From Temnothorax longispinosus (taxonomy: Eukaryota; Arthropoda; Insecta; Hymenoptera; Formicidae), in the NCBI RefSeq assembly GCF_030848805.1, contig NC_092363.1:19376600-19440599 (forward strand): a DNA stretch of 64,000 nucleotides, in the 5' to 3' direction. Numbering within the stretch: position 1 is the stretch's first letter; every line of letters starts with the position of its first letter. The notes below the pieces were generated by a model. The model was not told where the DNA came from. It ran no database searches and worked only from the letters and a program-made list of their open reading frames with translations. Positions 36,254 through 50,939 of this stretch are shown here, piece by piece. A program made the translations under genes and the position numbers.

Positions 36254-39200
36254 TAAAACACTTTCGTGATAAGAACGCGCTGTATTTTTTTGTAGGTGCA
36301 CTTTATTTTGCGTAAACAAGAGTATCGCTTTATCGCGCGTGCTAGCAAAATGCATGCCGCTCCATAAAAGTTGTAGAGCGTCGCGCGATGTAAATGTAAA
36401 TTGCATTCTGCGTACACGGATAAAAATATTTTTGTTTACCGTGGCGAGGTGACGTTTACGCTACGAGGAGATATTAGTTTTATTTATTAGCGCGCTTGGT
36501 GTCAGTGTTTATCGAAATTTTCAATTTTTCCATAAATCTGCATATTCGAACTATAGGCATATTGTTGCCAAAATTCGTGACATTATAACACTCCCAACGT
36601 GCCTTTGCGAACTCGTGTTTCGGACCGAGATCATTATCCAGCGCGACCGGAACCAACTCGATCAACGGATACGTGTCAGTCTCAATATATGTACATCCCA
36701 GTTATGAAGACGAGGTGGATGTATCCACTGTGTGTCCCTGACCAATGGGATCACAGTTGGCTGATCAATCTAGTAAGCTTACTGTAACATCAGTTCGATC
36801 GGAATCTTCATCGCGGATATCCGATACTGTCGATAACTACCTTGCGTCTACAGAGTACCTGATGGGGTTTACATTGCAGATCTCTCGAGATCTTAGATTC
36901 GCGCGTCAATTCTACGACCTGACCCCGAGGTCACATTGCATCGGTTGAAAGATCCCAAAGTTACGACACACGAGTTTATCGGACATCCTATATAATTAAA
37001 CAATTATTTCTTACCATAATTATTTTATTCGCTGTGATTATTCGCTTGTTCCACTACTTTTATTACTTATATTATATTGATTAAGTTATTAAGAATGAAT
37101 TATAATTTGACGTGCGAAATCAACGAGGGGGAAGGCTGATCGGCTTCAATAATATCTACTGTAGAGGATCAACCATGTGTGTATATGTTTGTAGATACGA
37201 ATCTATCAAACTGTTTGCGCTCGATGTTGTACGGATTACAGGACTGCGAATCTGCTTATCGCGTTTGCTGGAACAGATGAGATTCCAATGTAAAAGTCAA
37301 ACAGTTCCAATTAGAATTGGAAGTTGGAATTTGAAATTAATTACTTCACGCACTGCTACACGCGTAATACATAATTTCTCTTATTGTGCACTAATTGTTA
37401 ATTAGACCTGATAGACTTTTTTCGTTTATGCATGTATATAAGACCAACGTATTTCAAAATACAGTTCGAAAATTCTCTCTTACTGCAACCATATCTTTTT
37501 CTTGGTTATTAATTAAGGACAAATTAAATTACATTCAATATGCAGGGAAGAGGGCTTAAGGAGATTAAAGCGGCAACGCTTCGCTCACTCGACGAGATCA
37601 AAAGCCACTCCCTAGTTACTGCTATAGTTACTGCAACGCGCGTAAATGGCAGCACGCTTGACGACTCGGCTAAACTAACCCATTACTTCTCTCCCGAGTG
37701 CCGGGAAAAGCGCGGAAAATAGGGCCGCGATCGCGGCCACTCGCGCCGGCGATTGATTTCCGCGATATTTCAGGGGGGGGAAACTTCCCCCGAGCCCCAA
37801 GCTCGATCGAGGTTCGGGGCGAAAAATGAAGAAAGTTTCCCTTCCGGGGAAGGTTCGCGCTCACGTCTTTCGTAACTGCGCCCGCACGTGCGCGATATAC
37901 TTACACCGGACGTGTCGATTTTTCGTCCTTGGCGGAAATACGCGCGCGGCGCGAGCGAACGAGAGAGACGCGCGCGTTAAGTGATATAAAGCTTAACAAA
38001 GTGGCCGAAAAGCTCACATGCACACATAGCGCGGAAAAACGATTCCAACGACTGTTGACGCGTGATTGGCGCGGCCGGATTACGCGACGGATTACTTTGA
38101 TATCTTTTGATGAACGGTGGAAAAACGCAGTCGTGTCATAAAAATATTTCTCCCTTTAATCGAAAAATAAGAAGGACAAGAATGTACGATTATTTACGAT
38201 ATAACGAGTTAAAGGCGATATCCTCCGACGATAGCACGAATAGTTACGGGATATAATTATTAACTGAATAGTCATCTTCTCTCTTCTTATTTCCTGCGCA
38301 TTATTTGCTTCCTCAGGTGACTTTGCTGTTTAAAAGGGCTGAAACTTTCCTTTGTCTATCGAAAGTTTCGAATAAACTTCCTTATCAGATAATATTACAA
38401 TCTTGTGTAAAGCGGCTAATGAACTCTTACGTGACCCGCTCAGTGTTAGGTGCGTGACAATTAGCTTTTCCCCCTTCCGTCTTTAACGTAATATCAAACC
38501 TTCATCAACGTTTTCTTTTTTTGAGTCATATGAAAATGCACTTTCGCTCGACCGAGTAATCTCGTAACGGATCAATGGAATGATGATACAACAATAATGC
38601 AAGACTCAGCGCTAAAAGGGAGAGGAAGGGCGCAAATTCGGCCGCGTGATTGCCTGCTCGGAAATTCTATTAAGCTGTCAACTGCCAAGTACTGTCGGAT
38701 GTAATGACAATTGACGATGATGGTGTTAACCGCGGTCAGTTGCTAATAACTGAAACGTCAGTCGACCGCAAATAAGCCAACTGTAATGAGAAGAAAGTCA
38801 CAGCGACATGTCTCATCGATATTGTTGTTTGAACTATTGAATACTTTTTTGTAACACATATATAAAACGTATGTAAACATATGACTGACACATGTTACCA
38901 GCTGTTATCGGTAAAACATCAATACTTTCGGATTAACCGTCAATTCGTAAACATCATCAAATGAACCGTACATCGAATAACCCAGGTGAGATCGAACCAA
39001 AAATTTGGAGTTTATTGCATAAAACTGACGGCGGTTTGACAAACGACTGTAGCGGCAGAAATTGTCGCGACACACAGTTTTGTAACTCAATAGTTTCCTA
39101 TTTCAGAAATCTCTTCATATGTATCGACAAATTGTCATGTCTCTTCGTTTTGCTAAAACTCTTTACATGGACGGATAAAATCCGATAATATATCGCCGCG

Positions 39201-42200
39201 CATGCACGGCGATCTTTCCGGAGGACAGAAATCTTAACGTTCGACCGTGAGATCGGCCGCTCGAATTTGCCGATTTCCATCGGATGAGAAATTCGACGTG
39301 AAGACAAGAGCGTTGTCTCGGGATTCACGACCGGCAAAGTTGGACTTACGGTACCGTGAAATGGGGTTAGCGGATAATTACGCAACGAGAAAAAACGCCG
39401 ATAAAATGAGCGAGACGATACATCAAGCGGGAAAGAAACGGCGTTAAGTAGAAAACATTTTCGTACCGCTCGCAAGCGGAATATTAATGTAAGAACGTAA
39501 TTTACGATGGCGAAAATATAGTACGGCTTACAACATTAATTTCTTTCGACGTTATTCGATAGCACCGTCTTCATTCGAGCAGTCGCGAATTTCTGCTGTA
39601 ATAATGGATTAATGTCACGCGAGCAAGTGATCGATCTACTTCTACCGGTGACAGGCGGCAGGCAACTGAAACTTAATGGTCGCATAATCACGTATATCAG
39701 TATTAAGAATAAACTGTCGGAGCCACGCCTGATTTTTGTTGCAAAATCATAATAATTAAACATCGGACGGAGAACAGAGGCAGCTAGCTGAAATGTATTC
39801 AGCAAGAACAACGTTAATATTAATTAATATTGAACTAATTAATATTAATTAACTTGTGACAATTGCTAACAGGTTTCAAGCAAACGGATTAAAAATAATT
39901 CTGTTCAAAAAATATATTTACAAAATGTAATTTTAATTAAATAATGATTACACTTCCATTTAATAACACATTTTAATAAAAGATTGTAAAAAGCTAAAAA
40001 TAATACGAATGTGCAAATGTTAGCAATTCAGTAAAGTATTACATAGTATAATTCTCAGTATAATTCCAGAGAAAAATTTGTTTTACATTAGCTTTGTTTG
40101 ATCAAAAATTTATGAACGGTTTATGTGGAATCACGAACAATGATACGTACTATATAGTAACAGCAATAACCACAATTAATGTCAATTGTGCAAAATTAAT
40201 GCGCATATAGCTTCCACTCTCCTAATTTAACGGAACGCCCTAATGACCTCGGTAATCGTAATCGACACCATACAGAGTTTATTACCAATTAATTAGCACT
40301 CCACGTAACTTTACAGTCTATCGTGCTGATTGAACTGGCACAGATGACATTATTTCGCAAAGATCTGACACACCCGTTCACATCGCTCGGCCGGGAGAGG
40401 TTTGTAAAAACGCGCGTCGGAAGCCGAGCGTCAATCCAGGGCGCGCGGGCGCGCGCTGGAAATTACAAAGTTCCGGCAAACTCCCGGCCGTAAGTTTGAC
40501 GTTCTTAACAAGGTGCACCCCGGCTGGCTCGCACAGTTTTTCCGAAGGAATTTTACACGGCATCCCGGTACGACGGTCGGCGAGCGACACCTAAGCGGGA
40601 AGGGGAAATGGCGCGGAAACGCGCCCCTTCCCGCGCGAAATCGCGCGCGAGAAAGAAAGGCCACGACGGTTTTATTAAATTAAACGTCAGCTCTACCGAC
40701 AAGGCTTCCCAAGGAGCCGCGTCCTTAGCGACCGGCTCTTTCCGCCCGTCGGAGTCGCGAAAGTTGACCACGTCTCGGTTCCGCGCTGTTCCGCACGCGG
40801 CTTCCGTCAGCCGAGTTCTCGTTTCGCGGCGAAATTAAATTTCCCTCTTTCTTTATCGTGCGTTTATTTTATAAGAGTTCCGCCCAAGTTACGATTCATG
40901 TATAACAATCAACAATTCTCAAGGAGCGCAATTGTTATATACAATTGTTTTCTTTGGGATAAAAGAAAATTTATAAACATCAATGCCAGACCTCTCTCTT
41001 TCAACAGAATAGATTTTCTTGCGTTTAACAAATTCATCTGTTTGTGAATCCGTTTGCGTACTCTGTACACAAATGCTACATAGTTTTCTCTCGGAGCTAA
41101 TGCCTCGAATTACAAGTTCAGACAGCGGAAGTGAAATAATCCGTATTAGCTATTTCGCGACACCCTCCCGGCCCTCTCGGCGCAAATAAAGCACAGCGCC
41201 GAGTAAATGCCGACGCGAGAATAGCATAATAGGAAAACTATTTTGCGTAAGTAATCGCGACAAAAAGCGCGCGGATTCCTGCAGGGAACGATCCTGGAAA
41301 GGACGCTCGGAAGCTCGGGAGCTTCTTGCCGAAGGCCGCCAATACGCGGTGCTTTTTCTCGCCGCGAAAGTTTTCGAGTTTCACAGAAAGCCTTGAGGAA
41401 GGTTCAGGGTGTAAAAGCGTAGGAGAGAAAATGTCCGTAATGGAGCGTCGGTAGGGAGAGCCAGACATGGAAAGAGGAAAAGATAGAGAGAAACACAGAG
41501 GGAACGCGATATAGACAGACGAACGGAAAGAGAGAAAGAGAAGCGGGCGTAAGGGAAGGGGACAAGGAGTTGGTAGGATTTATAGGTGCCGGACTTATTA
41601 ACTCGACGGCGAAGTTAACATTAATCTTGACTCCAACTCGGTAACTCGCGAACAATCCCAATCGCGAGCGATTGGCGCGACCTTCCCACTTCCCACCCTC
41701 GACATTGGTCGGTCCACACTGCGCTGTTCATCTTCGTCTTCTCGAAAATCTCAGAATCGCCGCCAGCGAAAACGCAAGGGAACAGAAAAGAAGAGACTTT
41801 TCTCAGTCCAGCGTAGAAACGAACGCCGGAAATACAGAGGTGCACCATTGTGCCCGTTACTAATTTCTGAGGAGAAAGGGGGAAGAGGGACGCCCGCGAA
41901 GTTGCTCGTTCGACAATCCCAGCGGAGGGTTAATTCGAGGCGCGCACCCCCGGAAAGATCGGACGAATCTACGTGGAGGAGGAAGGATCGAACTTGCCTC
42001 AGTCGGAGCCCTCTGATTCCGGAGAGAAATCGATGGCACGGCGGCCCCCGCGTGCTTAAATCAACTTGATACTTCGATTAGTTTCTTTCCCGCGAAAGTT
42101 TTCGGATCGGATTTCCATGCGCGGACGAGGAAACGACGTCGCCGGGGATTCTCGTGAGCTATACCACGCGTATACTCGATACGACATCGCGTTCTCGCGA

Positions 42201-45200
42201 AAGCGATAACCGTTGGTAATCGATTGGGATACATAAAAACGATCGTCTTACTTCATGCAATGAAGACAGATTGAAATAGAATGTTTCTTTTCCGTGATTA
42301 TGTAAATTTCGCTATATATATATAGTTATACTAACATATGACACATATCGAATTGAATTTTATTTATTATATATCTTTGTTAATTTGGTAATTTAATAAC
42401 TCGTTTCAATTTTGATCTATGTCAGGTTGTCTACGAGGGAGAAAATTTCCATGTGATTCTATGTCCTCGTTGTTCTCGACAGAGATAATTCACATAAAAT
42501 TTAGTCTACCTTGGGTGCTCTTCTAATTTAATGCAGCACACGAAGCAAGATGTTTCGTTGTGACGAATACGACGTTCCGCGTAGTACTGAACTTTCTATT
42601 TCGCTACATTCTCTTGTGGACGACATTCCCCATCCCATTCTCTCTCTCTCTTTCTCTCTCTTATATAATAATGTAATTTGAAATCGCATGAAACAAACGC
42701 GCCAGCTCTTTACAGAATGGTAAATCGCTTCAAATCCTCCAGCATACGAACTCCCGTAGCTCACCCCCCAACGCTTTTACAGCCTGAGAATTTATCTCGC
42801 CGGTGAATTTGGTTTGTATCAGTTAAAAGGGTGCAAGTTTCGCCTCGTAATTTCCGACGGTTATCGCGCACAACCTAACGAATTTTACAGCCGCAACGCA
42901 ATTTCGCTGATTTTACAAGCGTCATTCCAAAAGTGCGATAAAGCGTATCGCGATGCGGAGAATATCGACGCGATTTTTTTCAAAAGTATATATATATATT
43001 GTATATGTACGCTTTAATCTTTAATATATATTTAATAATCCTGTTTATATCGTTGTAAGTGGAATTATAAGAAATCTTAATTAAAATGTTAACTTTCGTA
43101 CTTATTAATACGTTTTTTATTAATTTTATTATTAATAAGTTTTGCTGTATCGATACTTCCATTTCCAATATCGGCTGCATCGTAGTTTGTTCTCTTTTTT
43201 TCCTGACCCTTTCTATGCTGATGTCGATACCAAATATTGATACGGAATATCGTAATAGCCCTAGCCGCGTTCGTGCCGCAAAAGGTATCCCCGCAATCTC
43301 GTCCGAGTGCCGCGAGGCAACTGCGTTCGCGATTTAGCTATTACCTAAAGATCCAATTTCGCGGCGCCTTTTTCCACTCGTCCGTGCCCTGCTGTCGGGT
43401 ACAGTGGCAATCGGCGTCACTCCATCTTCTGCGCGAGACGCGCGGATGTCGAGCGAGAGCTCGACGGGGAATTACGGAAGGGCGTTCAAGCACTTCGGAT
43501 CCGCTGTCCGTCGCGAGTGAGGAACGGGCGAGTCGATGGATTCGCGAACGATCCGCCTATCTTTCGTGCGGCGATCAAACGTATTCCTGCGGCCCCGCGC
43601 CGCGCAGGAATCTCTCCGGAACTTCGCCGCGTTCGTGCAGCTGCATGCGAATGTGTCATGTAACGCGATTATCTCAGATAGGGCGAGTGGTGGTTTACAC
43701 GTGCAGCCGCGAAACATGGAAGTATGTATCGGATTAACAATGTTGAGGGGGCGAAAGGCGTAAGGGGGATGAGAGGGCGAGTTGCAAACGCCGCAATCTG
43801 ATTCGTACGCTGAAACGCACGCGATAAGAAACGAGAAGCGCGCCGTGTTAACTTCCGAGTTAAACATTCCGCTCGTCAGGATGCCAAATTTATCCGCCGC
43901 ATCGAGTTACGCGCCGATTGCGATTGTCTGAAACAGAGTGCATCCGGAAACGCAACAGCTCTCATGACCCTCCGTTTCGTGCATCTATATTTTTATATGC
44001 AACTTGTTATCTCCCGGGAAATGGACGCAGTTTAGAAGAAGGAGAAGGGACAATTAAAGTCTTTTGCTATTCGGAATTGATTCAAGACCGTTGAAATCAT
44101 GACTGACACGACAATGAATTTGATTCGACAATGAATTCGACTGAATTGTCTTAAAGGAATATCCTGCTCCATCCTATCACGAAGGGAATCGCAAATATGT
44201 TGACGGGCCCGCGGCATTTACATCAACGTGGATACACACCGGCGGGAGTATATGCAGAAGCCGGGCGCGACGCAGTCTCTATAATTTATGTGGAACAAAC
44301 CCCGACTGTGGGTTTATGGGGGTCGTACGACGGCGGATAAGGAGCGGGAGAGATATCTCCGGCCTTAATATGATCGGCGACGCCCTTAATCCCGAAACCC
44401 CGATCCCGCCCTCCGCGCGCGCGGCAAGCTTGCTCTAGAATGAGGACGAAATGGTGGAATCGCAGGAAGCTCTCATAAAGGCAGATGCGGACACGTGCCT
44501 TACATACTAAAGCCCGATCCTGCGCCAAAGCCGTCGCACTGCACGTTCGTGGCTATGTATAGGGTGTTCCAGAACTGTCGTGTCGCCTGCCAGACGCGAA
44601 TTCCACGAGGACCGGGGAGGATGAGAGGGACCGATCTTCGTTCGGCAAACATTTAAATAATTTCGATCCCGCTTGTTGAGTTATTTGATTCTATCGCTTC
44701 GTACACACAACCTTGTCTGTCCGCAACAATTAACTAAGTGTCACGTAACCGCCACCGTTATCATAGTTCGCCACTTAACGCGGGGCTCAGTGAAATCGGA
44801 ATCGTTGCAGATGCGGTGTTACAGGCCGCGCACCAGCATCCGAATTGAATTTCCGAAAATTCCTGCGAAAACACGTCGCGTCGGTCCGACAAGCCGTGCG
44901 CGGACAGACGATAACTCCGGGATTCCTACGCGCGTCGAGATTCTGTCGCCGTAGTTGTATTGTCCGCGCCGGACAATGCACCGCCTGATTGCGAAGCGGC
45001 CGGGCGAAAACTTGACCCGAAAATAAACCGAATCGCTCGAACGCGCCCCGGTCGACCGCCGCCAAACGCAGTCGTCCGAAATATAGAGAGGAAAGGAATA
45101 TCGACATGGGGACTTCTGTACTGGGTGTCTTGGGACAACTGAATCTACTCTTAACCGCATGCCACGAGTCAGACACATACCTTAGCCGTAATAAACTTGA

Positions 45201-48200
45201 AACATAATAGAATATCAATTTCCAATTTATTTCTGATGGAATTTAAATTGACAGTAATTAAATTTCAGATTTAATCACAAATCGCTCTTCCGTTAACTTC
45301 GCAGATCAAATTCCAGATTGCAACTTAAATAAATAAATACGTTCTAAAATATAGTCAATTGTTCCAAATTTTATTTATTTTTTCATTCAATATGAAAATG
45401 TTGTGATATATCGTCAATTAAATTTTTATCGATAAAAAGCAACTTCGAAAAGTATCTGACTGCCAGAATGAATGCTTCGTATACAAGCGGGCGCTGAAAC
45501 GATTCTTCGATCCAAACATCGGGCGACGCTATTGTCGTGCCGTAGCAGGTGAAACGTCGATCCCGTTGCTGTCGCACAGGAAAGCAGACATAGACAGGAA
45601 AAAGGGCTTACGCGGCGACGAGTCACGGTGATTTGCGAAAGAGAGCGTGCCCATGCTCTCCTCTCCTCGCCTCTCTCAAACCGCCTGCGAAACCGTCCAT
45701 GTTCGACTGTTCAGCGAATTTAAGCGTTTTCGCGTGTTTTACGAATTTTATTGCATTATCTCATGTGTTGTCTAAAATGTCACAAGTTATCGTTGTTCAC
45801 CTGTAATAAGACGCGCAACAATACAATAGCATGAACAGGTTATATGAAAATCTCGGTTTTATTCGCTATCGCTGAAGAGATTGCTTTCATCTCTGTATCT
45901 CCGCTAATGGATTCCTCGGGAAAGGACGGGGAAAAACGAATGGGCGATGGTAGAATGCTGCCGGCGTAAAATTCCAGTAACGTAAAACACAACGGCGGCT
46001 ATTCTCAGACGGCAACAACATTCTGTAAACCGTGTAAAAACGCAGCGCCCATGTCGAATACTACACCCGATATCCGGCAAAAGAGAAACTGACGCGAGAT
46101 AGGCAGCAGCTTAGTTTTACTTTCCCCGTATAGTAATGCATGGACTGCTCTTCCGCTCGATTATAAATACGAATCGGGGCTTGTGTGAAAATCGCTGCTC
46201 GTTTCTCGCGGATGACTTGGTCCGCCTGAGACGGTCGCAATGAGACGGTTTATATTCTTCGCGATGGAAACTCGCCGCTAAACGCGCTATGGTATCTCAT
46301 AAACGAGAAAGAAGCACAGAGGCGGGTATAGAAAACTGTTCAAAGAGGCGAATGAAGATTATACACGTATGTTCTAGTATGATCCGCGAAGAATTTCCAA
46401 CTTGGACTCTATGTAAATATTGAATGACTCTTGAAAAACAAGAAAAAACGTAAATCTTTACGATTTTCTAAAAGTATAAATTAAAGTTTACAATTTTTAG
46501 TTAAAATGATGGTTTTAATATATCTAATTATTTCAAAACCACGTGGGTACACTCATAATTCGAAAGCATATTAATAAAACTTTGTCAAACGAAGTTTTAA
46601 ATGACATTTTTAATAACTTATTAATGAAGACAGTTTTTTAATGAATATAATTCTTTCAAGTTTATTATTCTTATGGTCACTTTTTGAATCTATCACTTGT
46701 AATTGGTTTTGTATGAGCAATCTACTTGCGTTTATCCCATTTTGCTATAGTCGTTTTCGTCGTTTGTCTTTTCGTTTCCAATAAATGTACGTACACGTTA
46801 AAGGAAAATAAATTTCTATCGCGAATGATACGTTCTTTTAGGATGTCGTTAAAGGATGTAGTGGATCTTTCCCTCATATATATAACACGTAATCCACGGG
46901 CCGTAAACGGGGCGAGCGATAAATCTTTATGGCGAAGTTATTTCGGAACTTATTAGCTGAACATGCATGATGCAATTCTTCCGAGAGCTCAATGTGTTAC
47001 ATATTAATCAGTTTTAAATTAACATATTATATCGTTAGAAAAACATTACGAATTCGGATATCATCAAATATACATGAAATTAAAGCAGTGGCTTTAATCT
47101 AGCAATAATTCTTTTAACACGGTTGTTAAATACGTAAAAATATGCTTTCTTTCTTTTTATTGCTAGCATATTTTAATAAAATATAATATTTAAATTATAT
47201 ATGTAATTATTAAGTAAAGAATACATATATAATTATTCCATTTATATTTTATGTTACATCGCAAAGGATCGATATCATTTTGTACAATGTTAATTTAAAA
47301 AATATTTATTCGACAAAGTTTATAATTCACTGAAATAATTGGAAATAAACCATCTATGCAAACTACGAGACAGCCGACTGCCATAGCGGGGGGCTATAAA
47401 CTGTTATGATCCTGTGCTATCCTATAACAAGCTTATCTGCGGGGAAGGGCCCCAGTTTTGATATAGAGCTTGACCATAACTGCGTAAGCAGAAAAGTACT
47501 TCTGCACACGTTTTCACGACGGTATTTATCGCGATATTTCATACAGCGCGAAATATCCCACGCTTTTTTTTCCGCTTCGCGGATGTTTCCACCTGAAAAT
47601 GTTCGTAGAGTCCAATGTTACGTTAACATCCGCGTTCGCCGCGTTGTATACATTTACCTCCTAAAATTTTTTAACAGGATCCATTAGCGAGTTTGGCGTT
47701 GAAATTAATCACTCGTGCGCGCGCGTGAATCGACGAAATTGTTCAATTAGTTACTCGTTACTGTGAGTAAACTAAGTAAAAACAAAGTTACGTGTTACCT
47801 TTTTTGTTGCAGAATAAAATTTTTTACACGAAAGATTTTCAAAGTCCGATCCCAAAACAAGTTTCGCCGAATTGCTCTCGCAAACAACTAAATGTAGCGC
47901 GAGCCTCCAGCTTCTCTTTATGTTAGGTCACGGAAAATTGTACTAGCTTCCCTGGTAATGCGACTTCGCGTTCCTTCCTGTTGTCATTCGTCCTCAACAA
48001 ACACGATCGCGCACGAAGCGAAAACGGATTGGTCTGTCCGGCGCGGTCCGTCATTCTTTTCTACCTATTCTCCTTAAACCCACCGGTTCGCTCTCCATCC
48101 ACTGGTCGCATTGTAATTCCGACCGAACAGTTTCGCTAGTGGCAAGTCCCTACGTGCCCGGCATGTCAAATTCGACATATAAAACTGCCGTGGAGACAGT

Positions 48201-48243
48201 AACCGTTCCGGCTTAACGTATCGTCGGCACGTGTCACCGTCTT

Positions 48244-48310
48244 CGTCGTCGTCGTCGTCGTCGTCGTCGTCATCGTCTTCGTCGTCCTCGCCGTCGCACT
48301 AACCGTCGTC
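48244..48310 (+). repeat. (CGT)n trinucleotide repeat
   Basis: Perfect GTC units to about 48270, then degenerate units with ATC, TTC and CTC. A minus-strand frame reads it as a Thr run, but nothing flanking looks coding. Confidence 0.85.
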
Positions 48311-49563
48311 GTACTGCGGCTATTACTATGGCAAACGCGAGGACGCCCGTAAATAATTGGTATCGGATGCTCATTAGCTAAATCACCCACTGTTATCGCC
48401 GAGTCGACTCACGAACGCTGTAGCACGACAATAAAATACATTGAATGGAATACAGGCTGCCTCGAGAGAAATAAATAAAATCCTCACGAACATATATGAT
48501 GGTATATGTCTTGTCGGTCTATTTTCTTCCGCGGGCTGAAATTTTTCTAAATATTACATCGTAAACCTTACAAAATGGAACAAACGTCAGAATACTTTAT
48601 GCGAGTTAAAAAGTACGGAATTAAACTTTGAAAGGATTATCGCAATTCTTAGTTTAAGCGAACTTTATGAAGACTTGAAAAATTTAGGAAATAGTGACAA
48701 ATATAGGACTCTCGTCCCCAATTCTTGAAAAAGAAAAATCGACTACGTGTTTGCTCAAGTATCTGTAGTTGGCAGGAAGGGCATTGTATTTAGGGCACCA
48801 TAAGAACAAATGGCACGTTTTATTAACAGGCGGTGGACAAAGAAAGAAATAATGCGGAAGGTTTATTAGTTGCAACTCTTCGTTCTCGAACGTCCCACGA
48901 ATCGTTATCGGGTCCGTTAAAAATTATCCTTAATTAACTGTTGTCGGGAAAGTAAATTTAATTAAATCCACGAACTCAAAGCGTGTCGAACAAGAACATT
49001 TGGTGTTTAATCTTTTTGTCACGATAAACGAGTGACATCAAAAGTTATCTCTGAAAGTTGTACTCAAAGTTCAATTGTTTTATATCTGAATGCATAATGT
49101 CTTCTATCTCTTATTCCACGACATGAAATTTAATTGAGAATAACGAGCTTTAAATTGAATTCAAGAAATTAGCAAAGTTATACAAAAAGACGCGTTATCG
49201 TCCGTCATAAATTATAACAGATATACAAGTTTTAAAATGTATAATGTAAAATTAAATACTAGAAGTAACAACTTTCAAATAAATTCTCGCGTTTTGTTAG
49301 TCCTGTAACCCCGACGAATTTTGTTGGCATGCGATACTTATTCAGCATGCCAAAAGCTATAACAAAATTTCTACTACAAAAAGTATCTACCATGTAAAAT
49401 GTATTTTTACATTGAAATACATTTCATGCGAAAAACGTTTACGAATTATTTTAAAACGAACGAAAAGCTGACTGAGTGTTCTTGTAAAAAGCATGCATGA
49501 AAAATAAAATGCGAGACTCTTCTCGCAAAAAATCTGTCACATCAAATAATGGCAGGAACTCAC

Positions 49564-50923
49564 AGTTAAAATACAACAGTATTCCAGCGACGAAGACGAA
49601 GATGACGACCAGGAGCACCAACAGGAGCAGCAGTATCGTTGGCCTGCACCAAGGGCTTCTGATTACCTCGGTTTGCCTGCTGTCCTTGGCGCGCTTCTGA
49701 TCGACCACCGCGGACTCCCCGCTAACATTCACCACGACACCCTTGTACGTATATTGGGGCGCTTTCTTATCCGCCAGGAAGCCATGATCATCCTCGGGAT
49801 CCGAATAAACCCCGTAAGCCTCAAAATTATTCTTTCTATATCCGTTCATCTTCTCCGCGCCAGTCTCCTCCTGATCTGGATGCTTCCTGACATACGCGCC
49901 GGAGGAGGACGAGCCCAGCTCGCCAATTTTCAAGGTTTGATCGTACGACTTATCCTGGTATCTGGACGACGGGGTGCCCTCATACTTGGCCCTCTCGTAG
50001 CTCTTCGAGCTCGTCAGCTCATACTTGGACTCGTAGCTCTTACCACCGCATTCGTACGGCTGCTCGGTATACTTAGGCTCGAAGGTGGGCCTGGACTCAT
50101 AGGTTGGCTCGTAAGACTTGCTGCTCTCGTACCTGGGCAGAGTGCCATACATCTTGCTGACCGAGTGATATTTGCTCTCATATTGTCTGGCTGGTGGTGG
50201 CTCCTGCTGTCCGGCGCAAGTGCCCAGGTCGTAAGCGGAATCGTGAGTTTTCACGCCTGACTCGTAGCCCTTGGAGGCGGCTGACTCGTAGATCTTGCCC
50301 GGATGATGATGGTGATGGTGGTCTTTCTTGGGCTCCAGCTTCAACGTCTCCTCGGCGTAGCGTGACGCGTACTCGTAATCAGTCAGGTCGCGCGAGTACC
50401 GCCTTCCGGGATCCTGGAGCTCCGGATAAGCTCTGCTGAGCTTTTGCGCGTCCAGGTTTCGATCGTAAGGCGCATCCAGGTCCGATTCTTGATAGGTGCG
50501 CTGATCCACGCGGAGATCGGCGCCGTATCTTAGCCCGTCCTCCGGGTAGATCCTGTTGTCATACCTCTCGAGGTTCTCCCGATCGAAGCCGACGCCCCCC
50601 TTACGATCGTAGTTCCGGTATCCCCTCGACTGATCGTGATAGGCCCCCTCGTAGGCCGGCGCCGCCGAGGCGGACGACTGAGGGTCCTGATAGGACTTAA
50701 TCTCTTGGTACTCCAGATAACGGGAGGACCTTCGCTCACTACCATAGTCCATCGAGCCCTCGACCACGTTAGGCAATTTGCTGCTCAAATTCTCACCGGT
50801 TCCGGCGGCTAGCGCCTGGCAAGTTTCCGCATGCTCGACCAGATTCGGCAGCCGCGACAACGAGCTACCTGGCGTGTTCTCCGTCAGGTCGAGCTTGAGG
50901 CCATTGCTGCTGGTCCTGCGCAT
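49564..50923 (-). CDS. First coding exon of an unrecognised Tyr-rich type II membrane protein
   Basis: The frame encodes 453 residues plus one base. The ATG at 50921-50923 has A at -3, and an in-frame TAG lies 12 codons upstream (50960-50962), so this is the first in-frame Met. Residues 1-60 are Ser/Leu-rich. Residues 60-330 are rich in Tyr, Glu, Ser and Arg, with repeated YES, SYE and KSYE units, densest at about 212-327. A six-His run sits at 202-207. Residues 430-451 are a Leu/Val/Ile/Phe membrane segment preceded by basic residues (K410, R411, K413, R416, R422, R427) and C426. By the positive-inside rule the long N-terminus should be cytoplasmic. There is no signal peptide. The exon ends within codon 454 at a GTGAGT donor (49563 downward), phase 1; reading through adds only 37 codons before a stop. 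The ectodomain must lie in later exons. The many tyrosines could be phosphorylation sites, and C426 could be palmitoylated; both are inference. I do not recognise the family. Confidence 0.88.
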
Positions 50924-50939
50924 TTTCGAGGATTCGCAT
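50865..50939 (-). other. Upstream ORF overlapping the main start codon
   Basis: An ATG 16 nt upstream of the main ATG, in another frame and also with A at -3, opens a 24-codon frame. It runs past the main start and stops at TAG at 50865-50867. Ribosomes using it would miss the main start, so it could repress translation. It is seen directly; its function is inference. Confidence 0.5.

Larger units (their letters stand above)
31706..49563 (-). other. Inferred 17.9-kb intron
   Basis: This is the interval between the GTGAGT donor of the large exon and the acceptor of the microexon. I see no convincing coding exon in it. It holds microsatellites (32703, 34992, 36193, 48244) and GC-rich islands at about 37.7-38.1, 40.4-42.1 and 43.2-45.2 kb. 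Chance open frames of up to about 166 codons lie in those islands. A weak exon candidate is at 35.7 kb. The islands could be enhancers or nested promoters, but no motif proves it. Confidence 0.5.

Noticed and set aside
48684..48875. Minus-strand frame with CHLFLWCPKYNALPANYRYL, resembling the end of some non-LTR reverse transcriptase proteins
   Set aside because: Only about 20 residues look similar, with no neighbouring reverse transcriptase frame, so it cannot be told from chance without a protein search.
49673..50260. 195-codon plus-strand frame
   Set aside because: It is the antisense shadow of the membrane-protein exon and reflects its codon bias.
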